Origin: JALOLG01 sp963776935
Lineage (GTDB): Bacteria > Actinomycetota > Acidimicrobiia > Acidimicrobiales > Ilumatobacteraceae
Direction: 5' to 3'
Assembly (NCBI GenBank): GCA_963776935.1
Contig: CAVZOP010000008.1
Location: 186,001 to 250,000, forward strand
DNA: 64,000 nucleotides
Shown: positions 16,843-26,020 of the stretch, piece by piece
Position numbering within the stretch: position 1 is the stretch's first letter
Layout: every line of letters starts with the position of its first letter
The notes under the pieces: generated by a model
Database searches by the model: none
What the model saw: the letters and a program-made list of their open reading frames with translations, nothing else
Told to the model about the DNA's origin: nothing
Position numbers and translations under genes: made by a program

Positions 16843-18385
16843 ATGAATCTTGCTCATCTGCTCGACCCACACCCCGACGCGGACGTGGCGATCATCAGCG
16901 GCAGCCGCTCGACGACATACGGCGAACTGCGCGACCTGATCGGCCGTCTGCGCGGCGGGCTCGCCGACCTCGGCGTCGCCAAGGGTGACCGCGTTGCGAT
17001 CGTGTGTGGCAACAACCGTCATTTCGTGATCTCGTACCTCGCCACGATCGGACTCGGAGCGATCGCCGTGCCACTCAACCCGTCGAGCCCGTCACCCGAG
17101 TTGCAGCACGAGATCGCGGTCGTCGAGCCGGTCGCCATCATCATCGAACCGACGGTCGTCGCGGCATGGACCGAGGTGAGCCCCACCGCCGTTCCGTCGG
17201 TCGAGCACGTCATCGTCACCGAAGGTGAGCGGCCGGACGGGGCACGGATGCTCGACGAGCTCTTGGCCGCCACGCCACGCCCGATCGTCGACGTCGACGG
17301 CGACACCCTGGCGGTGATGATGTTCACGAGCGGGACCGCCGGCGCGCCGCGCGCCGCGATGCTGAGCCACCGCAACTTGGCGAGCAACATCGAGCAGGCG
17401 CTCACCGCCCGCGATCACCTGACCGGCGACGACATCGTGTACGGCGTGCTCCCGCTGTTCCACATCTTCGGGCTCAACGTGCTGCTCGGGATCGGACTGA
17501 CGGTCGGGGCCACGCTCGTGCTCGTGCAACGGTTCGATCCATCGACGGCCGTCGAGTCGATCATCTCGCGCGGCATCACCGTGGTGCCCGGCGCTCCGCC
17601 GATGTGGACCGCGTTCGCGCACTTCGACGAACTACCGGCCGACTCGTTCGCATCAGTACGCATCGCGTTGTCGGGCGCATCGCGACTGCCACCCGCGATC
17701 GCGATGCGGTGCGAGGAACGGTTCGGCCTGCAGATCGCAGAGGGTTACGGGCTCACCGAGGCGTCACCGATCGTCACGAGCTCGGCCGGCATGCCACCCC
17801 GCTACGGCTCGGTCGGCCACTCGGTGCACGGGTGTCGAGGTGCGGCTGGTCGGCGACGACGGTGACGACGTGCTCGTCGGCGACACGGGTGAGATCTGGG
17901 TCCACGGCCCCAACGTGTTCCAGGGCTACTACCGCGAGCCGGAGGCGACGGCACGGGTGCTCGACGCCGAAGGCTGGTTGCACACCGGCGACCTGGCGAC
18001 CGTCGACGACGACGGTTGGCTGTATCTCGTCGACCGCTCCAAGGACCTGATCATCGTGTCGGGGTTCAACGTCTACCCGGCCGAGGTCGAAGACGTCCTT
18101 GCCAACCACCCCGCGGTCGTCGAGGTCGGTGTCATCGGGGTCGCCCATCCGCACACCGGGGAGGCGGTCAAGGCGTACGTCGTGCTGGCGCCGGGCGCCA
18201 CCCTCGACGAAGAGACACTGATCGACTACGCCAAGGGATACCTCGCCCGGTACAAGTGCCCGAGCAAGATCATCTTCGTCGACGAGTTGCCGTACAACGT
18301 GAGCGGCAAGTTGCTGCGCCGCCATCTCGGCAACTTGGGCGACACCCTGGAGAACGCGGCGGCGGCCGTCGACCCGTCCGCCTGA
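16843..18385 (+). CDS. AMP-dependent acyl-CoA synthetase/ligase, frameshifted
   Basis: Adenylate-forming enzyme of about 513 residues. MFTSGTAGAPRAAMLSHRNL (near residue 160) is the phosphate loop, with Arg/Ala where PKG is usual (G-A-P-R-A). YGLTEASP, LHTGDLATVDDDGWLYLVDRSKD and the C-terminal NVSGKLLRRHL Lys motif follow. A +1 shift near 17833 (SVHG/VEVRLVG) is repaired by removing one G. ATG 16843 has GAGGGGG 9 nt upstream. GTG 16819 lies 9 nt after TACGAT and is an alternative leaderless start. Substrate unknown; long-chain fatty acid or aromatic acid are both possible. Confidence 0.88.
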
Positions 18386-18396
18386 CCGCCAACCCT

Positions 18397-18450
18397 CCGT
18401 TCTGTCTGCTTGATCCGAACCCACGGGCCGTCTGAAGCAGACAGTTCGGG
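18397..18450. repeat. CTGTCTGC palindromic repeat family A, copy 2
   Basis: TTCTGTCTGCTTGA and TCTGAAGCAGACAG arms between the acyl-CoA synthetase stop and rex. The right arm carries an A where other copies have G. Confidence 0.85.
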
Positions 18451-18460
18451 ATTCGCAGCT

Positions 18461-18490
18461 TTGTGAAATCATGCACGAGCGGCCTAACGT
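18461..18490 (+). promoter_or_regulatory. Candidate Rex operator and -10 box of rex
   Basis: TTGTGAAATCATGCACGA (18461-18478) matches the TTGTGAA-N4-TTCACAA Rex operator fully in the left half and imperfectly in the right. It abuts TAACGT (18485-18490), which ends 10 nt before the rex ATG, a layout suited to autorepression. Confidence 0.6.
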
Positions 18491-18500
18491 GGGGAGTCGA

Positions 18501-19199
18501 ATGGCCCCCCACCGCACCCGGCGACGTATCCCCGAGGCCACCGTGGCCCGGCTGCCCGTGTACCTGCAGATCCTGATCGAGCAGGGCGAGCACGGAGTCG
18601 GGAACATCTCGTCGGAGGGGCTCGCCGAGCTGGCCGGCGTCAACGCCGCCAAGGTCCGCAAGGATCTCTCGTATCTCGGCAGCTACGGCACCCGCGGCGT
18701 CGGCTACGAGGTCGACTACCTCGTCTACCAGATGCGGCGTGAGCTGGGCCTCGACCATGACTGGCCGGTCGTGATCGTCGGCGCCGGCAACCTCGGCCAG
18801 GCGCTCGCCGGCTACGGCGGCTTCGGCGAGCGTGGATTTCCCGTCGCCGGGGTGGTCGACATCGACGCCTCGAAGTTCGACACGCTCGTGGGTGGCGTAC
18901 GAGTCCGCCCGCTCGACGAGCTGCGCCAGATCGTCCAGGCCAAGAACCTCTCGATCGGGGTGATCGCCACCCCGCCGAGCGCCGCCCAGGACGCCGCCGA
19001 CCGGCTGGTGAGCGCCGGAGTCACCAGCATCTTGAACTTCGCCCCGGTCGTGCTGGTGGTGCCGGCCGGCGTGACGGTGCGCAAGGTCGATCTGGCCGTC
19101 GAACTGCAGATCCTCAGCTACCACGAGCAGCGGCGGGCATCGCAAGGTGCTCCGCTCCACAGCATCCCCACGAATGTGGGACGAGGCGCGAGCGCGTAG
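18501..19199 (+). CDS. rex: Redox-sensing transcriptional repressor Rex
   Basis: A 232-residue NADH/NAD+ sensor. The N-terminal winged helix (IPEATVARLPVYLQILIEQG through NAAKVRKDLSYLGSYGTRGVGY) includes the KDLSYLG..G.RG.GY segment diagnostic of Rex. The Rossmann domain follows with VIVGAGNLGQALAGYGGF and VVDIDASKFD. C-terminal LNFAPVVLVVP and VDLAVELQILSYHEQ form the dimer region. ATG 18501 is supported by a TAACGT box 10 nt upstream. A possible operator overlaps the promoter. Its position directly before hemA matches the Streptomyces rex-hemACD arrangement, so Rex probably controls haem synthesis too. Confidence 0.95.
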   Translation: MAPHRTRRRIPEATVARLPVYLQILIEQGEHGVGNISSEGLAELAGVNAAKVRKDLSYLGSYGTRGVGYEVDYLVYQMRRELGLDHDWPVVIVGAGNLGQALAGYGGFGERGFPVAGVVDIDASKFDTLVGGVRVRPLDELRQIVQAKNLSIGVIATPPSAAQDAADRLVSAGVTSILNFAPVVLVVPAGVTVRKVDLAVELQILSYHEQRRASQGAPLHSIPTNVGRGASA

Positions 19200-19202
19200 G
19201 CT
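19197..19202 (+). promoter_or_regulatory. -10 box for hemA
   Basis: TAGGCT overlapping the rex stop codon and ending 9 nt before ATG 19212. Confidence 0.5.
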
Positions 19203-19211
19203 GGGTGTCGC

Positions 19212-20468
19212 ATGTCGATCCTCGTCATCGGAGTGAGCCATCGCAGCGGTCCGCTCGCGTTGCTCGAGCGGGTCACACTCGCCCCCGACGCGATCGGCAA
19301 GGCGGTGGTCGGGCTCGCCGCCCGCGACAACGTCCGCGAGGTCGCCGTGCTGAGCACGTGCAACCGCACCGAGGTGTACGCGGTCACCGAGAAGTTCCAC
19401 GGCGCCTACGCCGACATCCGCGACTTCCTGTGCGATATCGGTCACCTCGCACCCGACGAGCTGCACCCGTATCTGTTCGCCCAGCACGACGATGCGGCCG
19501 TCGCCCACCTCTTCGAGGTCGCGTCCGGACTCGACTCGGCGGTCATCGGTGAGAGCGAGATCCTCGGTCAGGTCCGCCAGGCCTGGGAGATCGCCCACTC
19601 CGAAGGCGGCACCCGCGGCAGCCTGAACCTGCTGTTCCGCCACGCCCTCAGCGTCGGCAAGCGCGCCCGCACCGAAACCGGCATCGGCCGTGGCACCGCG
19701 TCGGTCAGCCACGCCGCCGTCGAGATGGCCGTCGACCAGCTCGGTGGTCTCGAGGGCAGGCGCGTGCTCGTCGTCGGCGCCGGCACCATGGGCGAAGGTG
19801 TCGCGGTGGCGTTGCACCGCGCCGGAGCGGGCCAGATCCTCGTCGCCAACCGTTCGGCCGACCGCGGATCGGAGCTCGCCGATCGCGTGGGTGGGGTGGC
19901 GATCGGGTTCGACCGCCTCGGCGCTGCGTTCGCCGACGCCGATGTGGTGCTCACGTGCACGGGTGCCGGCGAGCCGATCGTCACCGCCGACTTCCTCGCC
20001 AGCGCGCGACCGACCGCACGTCCATTGCTGATCGTCGACATCGCCGTACCCCGCGACGTCGAAGCGTCCGTCAGCGGGTTGCCGAACGTGCAGATCCTCG
20101 ACCTCGACGACCTGCGCGACTGGGCCGACCGCGGCCGGTCCCACCGCATGGTGGAAGCCGAACGGGTCCGCGAGATCGTCCGCGAGGAGGTCGAGCGATT
20201 CAGCCAGCACGTGACCGCGCTCCAAGCAGCTCCGCTCGTCACCGCCATGCGGGAGCACGCCGAGACCGTCCGTGCCGCCGAGCTCGAGCGGTTCACGTCG
20301 CGACTGGCCGACCTCGACGACGCGGAACGTGACGCCGTCGACGCGCTCACGCGCGGCATCATCGCCAAGCTCCTGCACCAGCCATCGCTGCGGCTCAAGG
20401 AGCAGGCCGGCACGCCGCAAGGCGAGCGCAACGCCGCCGCCGTGGTCGACCTGTTCGACCTCGGTTGA
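19212..20468 (+). CDS. hemA: Glutamyl-tRNA reductase
   Basis: Reduces glutamyl-tRNA to glutamate-1-semialdehyde, the first step of C5-pathway tetrapyrrole synthesis. A 418-residue protein with VIGVSHRSGPLALLERV, the catalytic Cys in AVLSTCNRTEVYAV, GLDSAVIGESEILGQVRQAW, an NADPH-binding VLVVGAGTMGEGVA and LLIVDIAVPRDVE. The C-terminal dimerisation helices end in AAAVVDLFDLG. It is followed closely by hemC and hemD, with hemB and hemL further downstream, giving a full route from Glu-tRNA to uroporphyrinogen III in one region. Confidence 0.95.
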   Translation: MSILVIGVSHRSGPLALLERVTLAPDAIGKAVVGLAARDNVREVAVLSTCNRTEVYAVTEKFHGAYADIRDFLCDIGHLAPDELHPYLFAQHDDAAVAHLFEVASGLDSAVIGESEILGQVRQAWEIAHSEGGTRGSLNLLFRHALSVGKRARTETGIGRGTASVSHAAVEMAVDQLGGLEGRRVLVVGAGTMGEGVAVALHRAGAGQILVANRSADRGSELADRVGGVAIGFDRLGAAFADADVVLTCTGAGEPIVTADFLASARPTARPLLIVDIAVPRDVEASVSGLPNVQILDLDDLRDWADRGRSHRMVEAERVREIVREEVERFSQHVTALQAAPLVTAMREHAETVRAAELERFTSRLADLDDAERDAVDALTRGIIAKLLHQPSLRLKEQAGTPQGERNAAAVVDLFDLG

Positions 20469-20484
20469 ACCGGCCGTCGGCGCG

Positions 20485-21358
20485 ATGAGGCCGCTGCGAC
20501 TCGCCACACGCGGGAGCGCCCAGGCGACGACGCAAGCCGAACACGTCGCCGCCGACCTGCGCCGCGACCGGCATCGATGTCGAGCTCACGTTCGTCGAGA
20601 CGAGTGGAGACGCGCTCCAGCATGTGCCGCTCCACTCGATCGGCGGCCAGGGTGTGTTCGTGAAGGAGGTCCAGCTGGCGGTGCTCGATGGCCGCGCCGA
20701 CCTGGCGGTGCACTCGGCGAAGGATCTCCGATCGACGCCCGAGCACGGGCTCTTGCTGGCGGCGTTCTGCGAACGGCGCACGGCAGCTGACGCGCTCGTC
20801 GGCAGCCGCCTCGTCGACATGGCGGCGGGCGCCACGGTCGCCACCGGGTCGGTGCGCCGGCGTCGCCAGATCGGGCGCGCCCGGCCCGACCTCCAGTTCG
20901 AGGAGCTGCGGGGGAACATCCAGACACGACTGACGAAGATCCCGGTCGACGGGGCGATCGTGATGGCGGTGGCCGCCCTCGAGATCCTCGACATGACCGA
21001 CCGGATCGCCGAGATCCTCGACCCCGCCGAGTTCGTGCCGGCCGTCGGGCAGGGATGCGTCGCCGTCGAGTGTCGCGCCGACGACGCTGACGTCGCCGTC
21101 GCGCTCGCCGGCATCGACCACGCCGCGACCCGGCGCGAGGTCCAGATCGAGCGGGCGTTCCTGTCCGAGCTCGGATCGGGCTGCTCGCTGCCGGTCGGCG
21201 CCTACGTCGACGCCCTCAAGCTGCACACGTTTCTCGCCAGTGAGGTGTCGAGCATCATCGTCTCCGAGACGATCGAGCTCACCGGCGACCCTGAAGAGGA
21301 CATCGAGATCGCCCGTCGGGCGGCACGCGATGCCCACGAGGTCGTGTCCGACACGTGA
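20485..21358 (+). CDS. hemC: Hydroxymethylbilane synthase, frameshifted
   Basis: Polymerises four porphobilinogens. The start MRPLRLATRGSAQATTQAEHVA is in one frame. From TGIDVELTFVETSGDALQHVPL the rest is in the +1 frame, with the break near 20562 (ADLRR/TGIDV). Further motifs: GVFVKEVQLAVLDGRADLAVHSAKDL, GSVRRRRQIGRARPDL, GQGCVAVECR and the dipyrromethane-cofactor Cys in SELGSGCSLPVGAY. About 291 residues after repair. Its stop overlaps the hemD ATG (TGATG). Confidence 0.92.
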
Positions 21359-22095
21359 TGGCGCCACCGTCCGGATCGCCGCTCCGCGGCCGGACGATCG
21401 TCACGACGCGCGACCAGCCGGGCGCACTCGATGCACTGCTCGTCGAGCTCGGTGCCGACGTCGTGCACATGCCGCTGATCGAGATCGCCGATGCATCCGA
21501 CGGCGGCGCGGCGCTGGCCGACGCGCTTCGGCGGATCGACACGTTCGACTGGGTCGTCGTGACGTCGCGGCACGGCGCCGACCGTGTCGCCGAGGCAGCG
21601 CGCGACTCGCCGATCCGCCTGGCCGCGGTGGGGACGGCGACTGCCGACGTGCTGGCCGTGCGGACGGGGCGGCCGGTCGATCTCGTCCCCACCGTGCAGC
21701 GCGCGAGCGCGCTCGTCGAGGACTTCCCGGATGGCCCATGGTCGGTCCTCGTCGCCCAGGCCGATCGCGCCGCCGACACGGTCGCCGCCGGTCTGCGCGA
21801 CCGCGGCTGCGACGTGGTCGTCTGCGCCGCCTACTCCACCCGGTTGCGGGTGCCGTCCGACGCCGAGACGGCGACCGCCCTCGGTGCGGACGCGGTCGCG
21901 TTCGCGTCGGGATCGGCGGTCGAGGCGTGGGTCGAGGCGATCGGCACGCGCACGCCGCCGGTCGTGTGCGTGATCGGGCCGACGACCGAGTCGGCTGCGA
22001 CGCGATCCGGCCTCAAGGTCAGCGCCGTTGCTGCCGATCACACCGTGCAAGGTCTCGCCCGCGCGCTCACCGAGCTGCTCGCCGGCGATTCGTAG
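21358..22095 (+). CDS. hemD: Uroporphyrinogen-III synthase
   Basis: Closes and inverts ring D of hydroxymethylbilane. A 245-residue two-lobed protein of the HEM4 family: GRTIVTTRDQPGALDALLVELGADVVHMPLIEI, TFDWVVVTSRHGADRVAEA, then the second lobe with YSTRLR and DAVAFASGSAVEAWVEAIG. The late VCVIGPTTESAATRSGLKVS motif is characteristic. ATG 21358 overlaps the hemC stop. Unlike many actinobacterial homologues it is not fused to a SUMT (CysG-like) domain. Confidence 0.9.
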   Translation: MAPPSGSPLRGRTIVTTRDQPGALDALLVELGADVVHMPLIEIADASDGGAALADALRRIDTFDWVVVTSRHGADRVAEAARDSPIRLAAVGTATADVLAVRTGRPVDLVPTVQRASALVEDFPDGPWSVLVAQADRAADTVAAGLRDRGCDVVVCAAYSTRLRVPSDAETATALGADAVAFASGSAVEAWVEAIGTRTPPVVCVIGPTTESAATRSGLKVSAVAADHTVQGLARALTELLAGDS

Positions 22096-22128
22096 ACTCG
22101 TCACGTCATCCAGCGCCAGAAAAGCAAC

Positions 22129-24567
22129 ATGAGCACCAAGTACCGCCGAGCTCACCGTCGCCGCCGTCGCGTCGGCGCGTCCGCGATCGGCCTCGCCGCG
22201 CTGCTCGGTGCGCTCGCATTGCCGGTCGGCGCTGACGGAGCACCCGGTGGCCCCACTCGGCGCGACCTGCCCGTCGGGTCACTGGCGAACGCGAGAGCGT
22301 TCACGGTCGAGGGTGGTCACCCGTCGATCTCCGGTGACGGCAGATGGATCGTGTTCGAGGGCCGCGCACCGGACGGGACGCGGTCGACCGTCTATCGCAC
22401 CGACCGCTCGTCGGGCGAGACCATCGAGCTGTCGCACGTGCCGGAGGACGTACGGCCAGGCGACACGGTCACGCCCGTCATCAGCTCCGACGGCTGCGTC
22501 GTCGTGGTCCAGACCCAGCTCGCCCTCGACCTGTTCCGCGACGACAACAACGACGAGCGCTGGGACGTCTATCGCCTCGTCGTTCCCGAGTGCGAAGGTC
22601 AGTTCGACGCGTGGGAATTGGTGTCCGTCTCCCCGCACACCGGAACCGCCCGTGACGACGTGGTCGTCGAGTACCCGCCGACCGTGTCCGGCAGCGGTGC
22701 AGTCGTGGCGTTCACCAATCCGGCCGAAGACGCACCCGACGGCGTCACCACGATCACGGTCGTCGATCTGACGGTGCCGGTCGGCGATCCCCGCCGCAGC
22801 CAGCCGGTCGCCGGTGTGCCGATCGAAGCGCCCAACTCGATCTTCCGCTACCGCGGCGCAGCCCAGCCGGCGATCTCGGCGAACGGTCGTCAACTGGCGT
22901 TCCGGTCCGACTCGTCGGCGTCGGACCCGTTGCCCGGCTGGGGGGCGGGACCCGTGCCAGGTGGCTTCGCGACGTCGCAGGTGTACGTCTGGGACCGTGG
23001 CGACCCGGATCGCTTCACCGCCGTCGAACTGGTCTCCGGTCGCAACGGCGTGCCGAGCGCGGCCGGTGCCGAGGACCCGGCGATCTCCGAGGATGGTCGG
23101 ATCGTCGTGTTCACGTCGATCGACCGCAGCCTCGTCGATGCCACCTTCCCGCCGTGCGTCGGCGACTGTCCGAGCCAGATCTTCCGGTTCGACCGCGACA
23201 CCGACGCCAACGGCGTGTTCGACGAGCCGCCGCGAGGGATCCCGCTGACGATCGTGTCGGCGGTCGATGCCGGCGTCGGCAGCCGGCCGCGGCAGCCGGC
23301 CGCGGGCAACCTGGCGTCGTGGTCGCCGTCCGTCAACACCGACGGCAGTCAGGTCGTGTTCGTCACCGATGCGTCGAACCTGTTGCCGACGAGGGCCGGC
23401 GGCGGCGGTGAGACGACCGACGGCGACATCGTCGTCGCCGAGGTGCTGTTGGGACAGCTTCGGCGAGCCACCGGCAACCCGGCGACCGGGACGATCCCCG
23501 GCGCCCACGACAATCCCGTCCTGTCGGACACCGGTCGGGTGGTCGCCTTCGACTCGGTGATCGCCGGGCGCGTCGCCGGCGACCAGTCGCTCGTCGGCCG
23601 TCACGTCGTGACGATCACGTCGCAGCCGGCGGTGTCGATGGCGGCCGCCGACTTCGGCACGGTGCTCGTCGGCTGGGAGAGCGAAGAGATCTACGTGTCG
23701 GTGCTCAACGACGGACCCGGCGCCTTCCGGCCGGCGGTCGTCACGAGCACGTCACCGAACTTCCGCGTCACGGGCGGGACGTGCCGGCGAGGTGTCATCG
23801 TTCCCGCCGGTGGTAGCTGCACCGTGTATCTCACGTTCAACGCGACCGAACCGATCGTGTTCGCCGGCGCGCTGACCGTGTCGGAGGTGGGTGACGACCC
23901 GATCTCGGTCACGTCGTCCGTACGCGGTGTCGGTGGCGAGCCGACGCTCCAGGCCAACCCGCCCGGGCTCGACCTGCACTCCAGCGTCGTCAACGGCATC
24001 GGCGACCGCCGGACACTGGACGTCAGGAACGTGTCGTTCATCCCGACGTCGATCGCATCGATCCGGCTCGGCGGCAACAACCCGGGCGATTTCGCGATCG
24101 TCGGCCAGAGCTGCACGAACCGGGCCCTGAACCCCGACGCCAGTTGCAGCGTCGAGGTCGAGTTCCGACCGCTGGCGTCCGGGCGTCGGAGCGCGCTCGT
24201 GCTGCTGCAGACGCCGACCGGCGAGTACACGTCGGCGATCGTCTCCGGCGAAGCCTCGTACACGCCCGAGATCGCGACCGCCGCGACGTCGGTGCAAGTC
24301 GGTGGCGTCCTCGGCATCGGTGGAGCCGGCTTCCCCGCGAACAGCGGCATCGTCCTACGTTTCGCCGACGGCATCCGCCCGTTCGCCATCGCCACGACCA
24401 ACGAGAGCGGGATCTTCCTCATCGAGGTCGAGGTCCCGGTCACCGAGGGTGCCGGTGAGCGAGTGCTGATCGCATCGAGCCCCGACCAGGTGGCCGCCTC
24501 GACCAACGTGCTCGTCGTGCGCCCGCCGAGCTCGATGCCCGGCGTCCCCGGCTACGGCCTCGGCTGA
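22129..24567 (+). CDS. Secreted beta-propeller and choice-of-anchor D protein
   Basis: An 812-residue exported protein. Its basic N-terminus and hydrophobic stretch (ASAIGLAALLGALALPVGADG, about 18-37) form a signal peptide. Several PD40/TolB-like blades follow: HPSISGDGRWIVFEGR, QPAISANGRQLAFRSD, DPAISEDGRIVVFTS and SPSVNTDGSQVVFVT. Two Ig-like choice-of-anchor D domains follow (AAADFGTVLVG.., GLDLHSSVVNGIGD..), each with a Cys pair (GGTCRRGVIVPAGGSCTV; GQSCTNRALNPDASCSV), then a C-terminal beta domain. A TAGACT box at 22093-22098 overlaps the hemD stop. It is convergent with a CARDB-like membrane protein gene and may function with it at the cell surface. Function unknown. Confidence 0.8.
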   Translation: MSTKYRRAHRRRRRVGASAIGLAALLGALALPVGADGAPGGPTRRDLPVGSLANARAFTVEGGHPSISGDGRWIVFEGRAPDGTRSTVYRTDRSSGETIELSHVPEDVRPGDTVTPVISSDGCVVVVQTQLALDLFRDDNNDERWDVYRLVVPECEGQFDAWELVSVSPHTGTARDDVVVEYPPTVSGSGAVVAFTNPAEDAPDGVTTITVVDLTVPVGDPRRSQPVAGVPIEAPNSIFRYRGAAQPAISANGRQLAFRSDSSASDPLPGWGAGPVPGGFATSQVYVWDRGDPDRFTAVELVSGRNGVPSAAGAEDPAISEDGRIVVFTSIDRSLVDATFPPCVGDCPSQIFRFDRDTDANGVFDEPPRGIPLTIVSAVDAGVGSRPRQPAAGNLASWSPSVNTDGSQVVFVTDASNLLPTRAGGGGETTDGDIVVAEVLLGQLRRATGNPATGTIPGAHDNPVLSDTGRVVAFDSVIAGRVAGDQSLVGRHVVTITSQPAVSMAAADFGTVLVGWESEEIYVSVLNDGPGAFRPAVVTSTSPNFRVTGGTCRRGVIVPAGGSCTVYLTFNATEPIVFAGALTVSEVGDDPISVTSSVRGVGGEPTLQANPPGLDLHSSVVNGIGDRRTLDVRNVSFIPTSIASIRLGGNNPGDFAIVGQSCTNRALNPDASCSVEVEFRPLASGRRSALVLLQTPTGEYTSAIVSGEASYTPEIATAATSVQVGGVLGIGGAGFPANSGIVLRFADGIRPFAIATTNESGIFLIEVEVPVTEGAGERVLIASSPDQVAASTNVLVVRPPSSMPGVPGYGLG

Positions 24568-24597
24568 GCGCAGCGAGTCCGCCTCGGCGCGAACCGA

Positions 24598-24642
24598 TCT
24601 CATGAAGTTTCGGCGTCCCGACGGCGCTGAAACCTCATGAGA
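24598..24642. terminator. Bidirectional terminator hairpin
   Basis: TCTCATGA (24598-24605) pairs with TCATGAGA (24635-24642). The stem continues inward through GTTTC/GAAAC and GGCG pairs with one mismatch. It lies exactly between the two convergent genes. Confidence 0.7.
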
Positions 24643-24650
24643 GGGGTGGG

Positions 24651-25880
24651 TCAGTTGGCGGGGCGCATCTCGCCGCTGAGGAGCACGGAGATCGAGCAGC
24701 CGGTGCCGACCGTGCTGCCGGCGCCTTCGCAGGTGGCCTGGAGCACGATGGTGTCGTTGGGCTGGAAGACCAATTCGGTGACCCTCGGCTGGAACTCGTT
24801 GTTGCTCTGCAGTTGGACCAGGTTCCACTCGTAGAGGGTGTCGCTGTTCTGCAGCAGGGCGGCGGTCCCGACATCACGATTCGGGTTCTGGATGACCAGG
24901 TCGGTGAGCGCGAAGACGGAGCCGGCGGGGATGCTGAAACCCTGCGAGCCGGTCTGTCCGATGGCGACGTCGACGTGGATCCGCGTCGTGAACGGCACGC
25001 CCTCGTCGACCAGAGCGGGAGGGAGGGTCGATTCGACCACAGGGACGGCGGTGTCGTTCTCGGGCGGCAGCGACGTCGGAGTGGCCGATGTGTCGATCTC
25101 GGCGAGCCGGTCGTCGACCGCCTGCTCCGCGGCGTCGCGGATCTCGGGCCGCACGACGTTGACCCACGCCAGCGCCGCCGCCGCCACCACGGCCGCGGCG
25201 ACGAGGGCGCGACCGACGAAGCGAGCCGAGATCGACGGCTGCTGGATCAGGGCGGCATGCCCGATCGCCGGGTCGTGATCCTGCTCGGTCGCCTCGATCT
25301 CGAAGTCGAGCTGACGTTCGCTGCGCCGGAACAGGCCGCTCTCGGCCTTCAGCCGCAGTCGTACGAGGCTCTGTGAACCGGACGCGACCCCGACCGCCGG
25401 CGGGTCGAACGACCCGTCGACACGCTCGGTGCGGTCGACGAGGTGCAACCGGCAACTCGCCAGGTTGTTGCCATGGTTCTCGACCATGAACTCGTACGTC
25501 GCGCGCCGCCGGCCGCGCCGTAGCGGTTGCAACATCGTGATCCGGCGATCGTCGAACGACTGCACGTCGAGCACCGTCTCGGCCACGATCGCCTCGTCGG
25601 GCTGCTGCTGTGGAAGCACCCTGACGGCGGCCGGTGTCGGCCCGGCGGTCGTGGTGTGGATCGCCGGCGGACGGATCACGATCTCGACCACGTCACGCGA
25701 CCCTCCGAACAACGTGACGTTCGGGCGGGTCACCGTGGTCCACGCGGCCGTCAAGCCGGCGGGGATGATCGTGTACGCCTCGGTGTGCTCACCCAGGTTC
25801 TCGATCGACAGCGACAGCGATGTCGTCGAGCCCGGCCGGATCGAGATCTCGTCCTGTGCGAACCAGGCTTGTACCGACAC
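24651..25880 (-). CDS. Membrane-anchored CARDB/Ig-like protein ('hydrolytic protein' family)
   Basis: About 409 residues. Two tandem Ig-like domains precede a single membrane segment (RALVAAAVVAAAALAWVNVV, about 240-259), an acidic Pro/Thr linker and an extracellular beta-rich C-terminal domain with ATCEGAGSTVGTGCSISVLL. The architecture and phrases such as LGEHTEAYTI, VRVLPQQQPDEAIVAETVL and VENHGNNLASC resemble proteins labelled 'hydrolytic protein' near contractile-injection loci in Streptomyces. No hydrolase motif is visible. GTG 25880 is chosen because TACTGT lies 8 nt upstream. It is convergent with the beta-propeller gene. Function unknown. Confidence 0.7.
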   Translation of the reverse strand: MSVQAWFAQDEISIRPGSTTSLSLSIENLGEHTEAYTIIPAGLTAAWTTVTRPNVTLFGGSRDVVEIVIRPPAIHTTTAGPTPAAVRVLPQQQPDEAIVAETVLDVQSFDDRRITMLQPLRRGRRRATYEFMVENHGNNLASCRLHLVDRTERVDGSFDPPAVGVASGSQSLVRLRLKAESGLFRRSERQLDFEIEATEQDHDPAIGHAALIQQPSISARFVGRALVAAAVVAAAALAWVNVVRPEIRDAAEQAVDDRLAEIDTSATPTSLPPENDTAVPVVESTLPPALVDEGVPFTTRIHVDVAIGQTGSQGFSIPAGSVFALTDLVIQNPNRDVGTAALLQNSDTLYEWNLVQLQSNNEFQPRVTELVFQPNDTIVLQATCEGAGSTVGTGCSISVLLSGEMRPAN

Positions 25881-25888
25881 GGCCACTG

Positions 25889-25894
25889 ACAGTA
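25889..25894 (-). promoter_or_regulatory. -10 box for the CARDB-like gene
   Basis: TACTGT on the minus strand, 8 nt before GTG 25880. Confidence 0.45.
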
Positions 25895-26008
25895 ACGGTC
25901 GCGCCCGATCCGGACCCGGCATCCCGCCGCCAGCCGCCGGACCAGGCCGGCTGTCCAGCCCGTCGTGCGACCGTCGTGGTCGAAGTGGGCCGATCGTGGT
26001 GCGCCGCG

Positions 26009-26014
26009 TACGAT
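26009..26014 (+). promoter_or_regulatory. -10 box for hemB
   Basis: TACGAT ending 6 nt before ATG 26021; leaderless hemB transcript likely. Confidence 0.5.
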
Positions 26015-26020
26015 GCTGGC

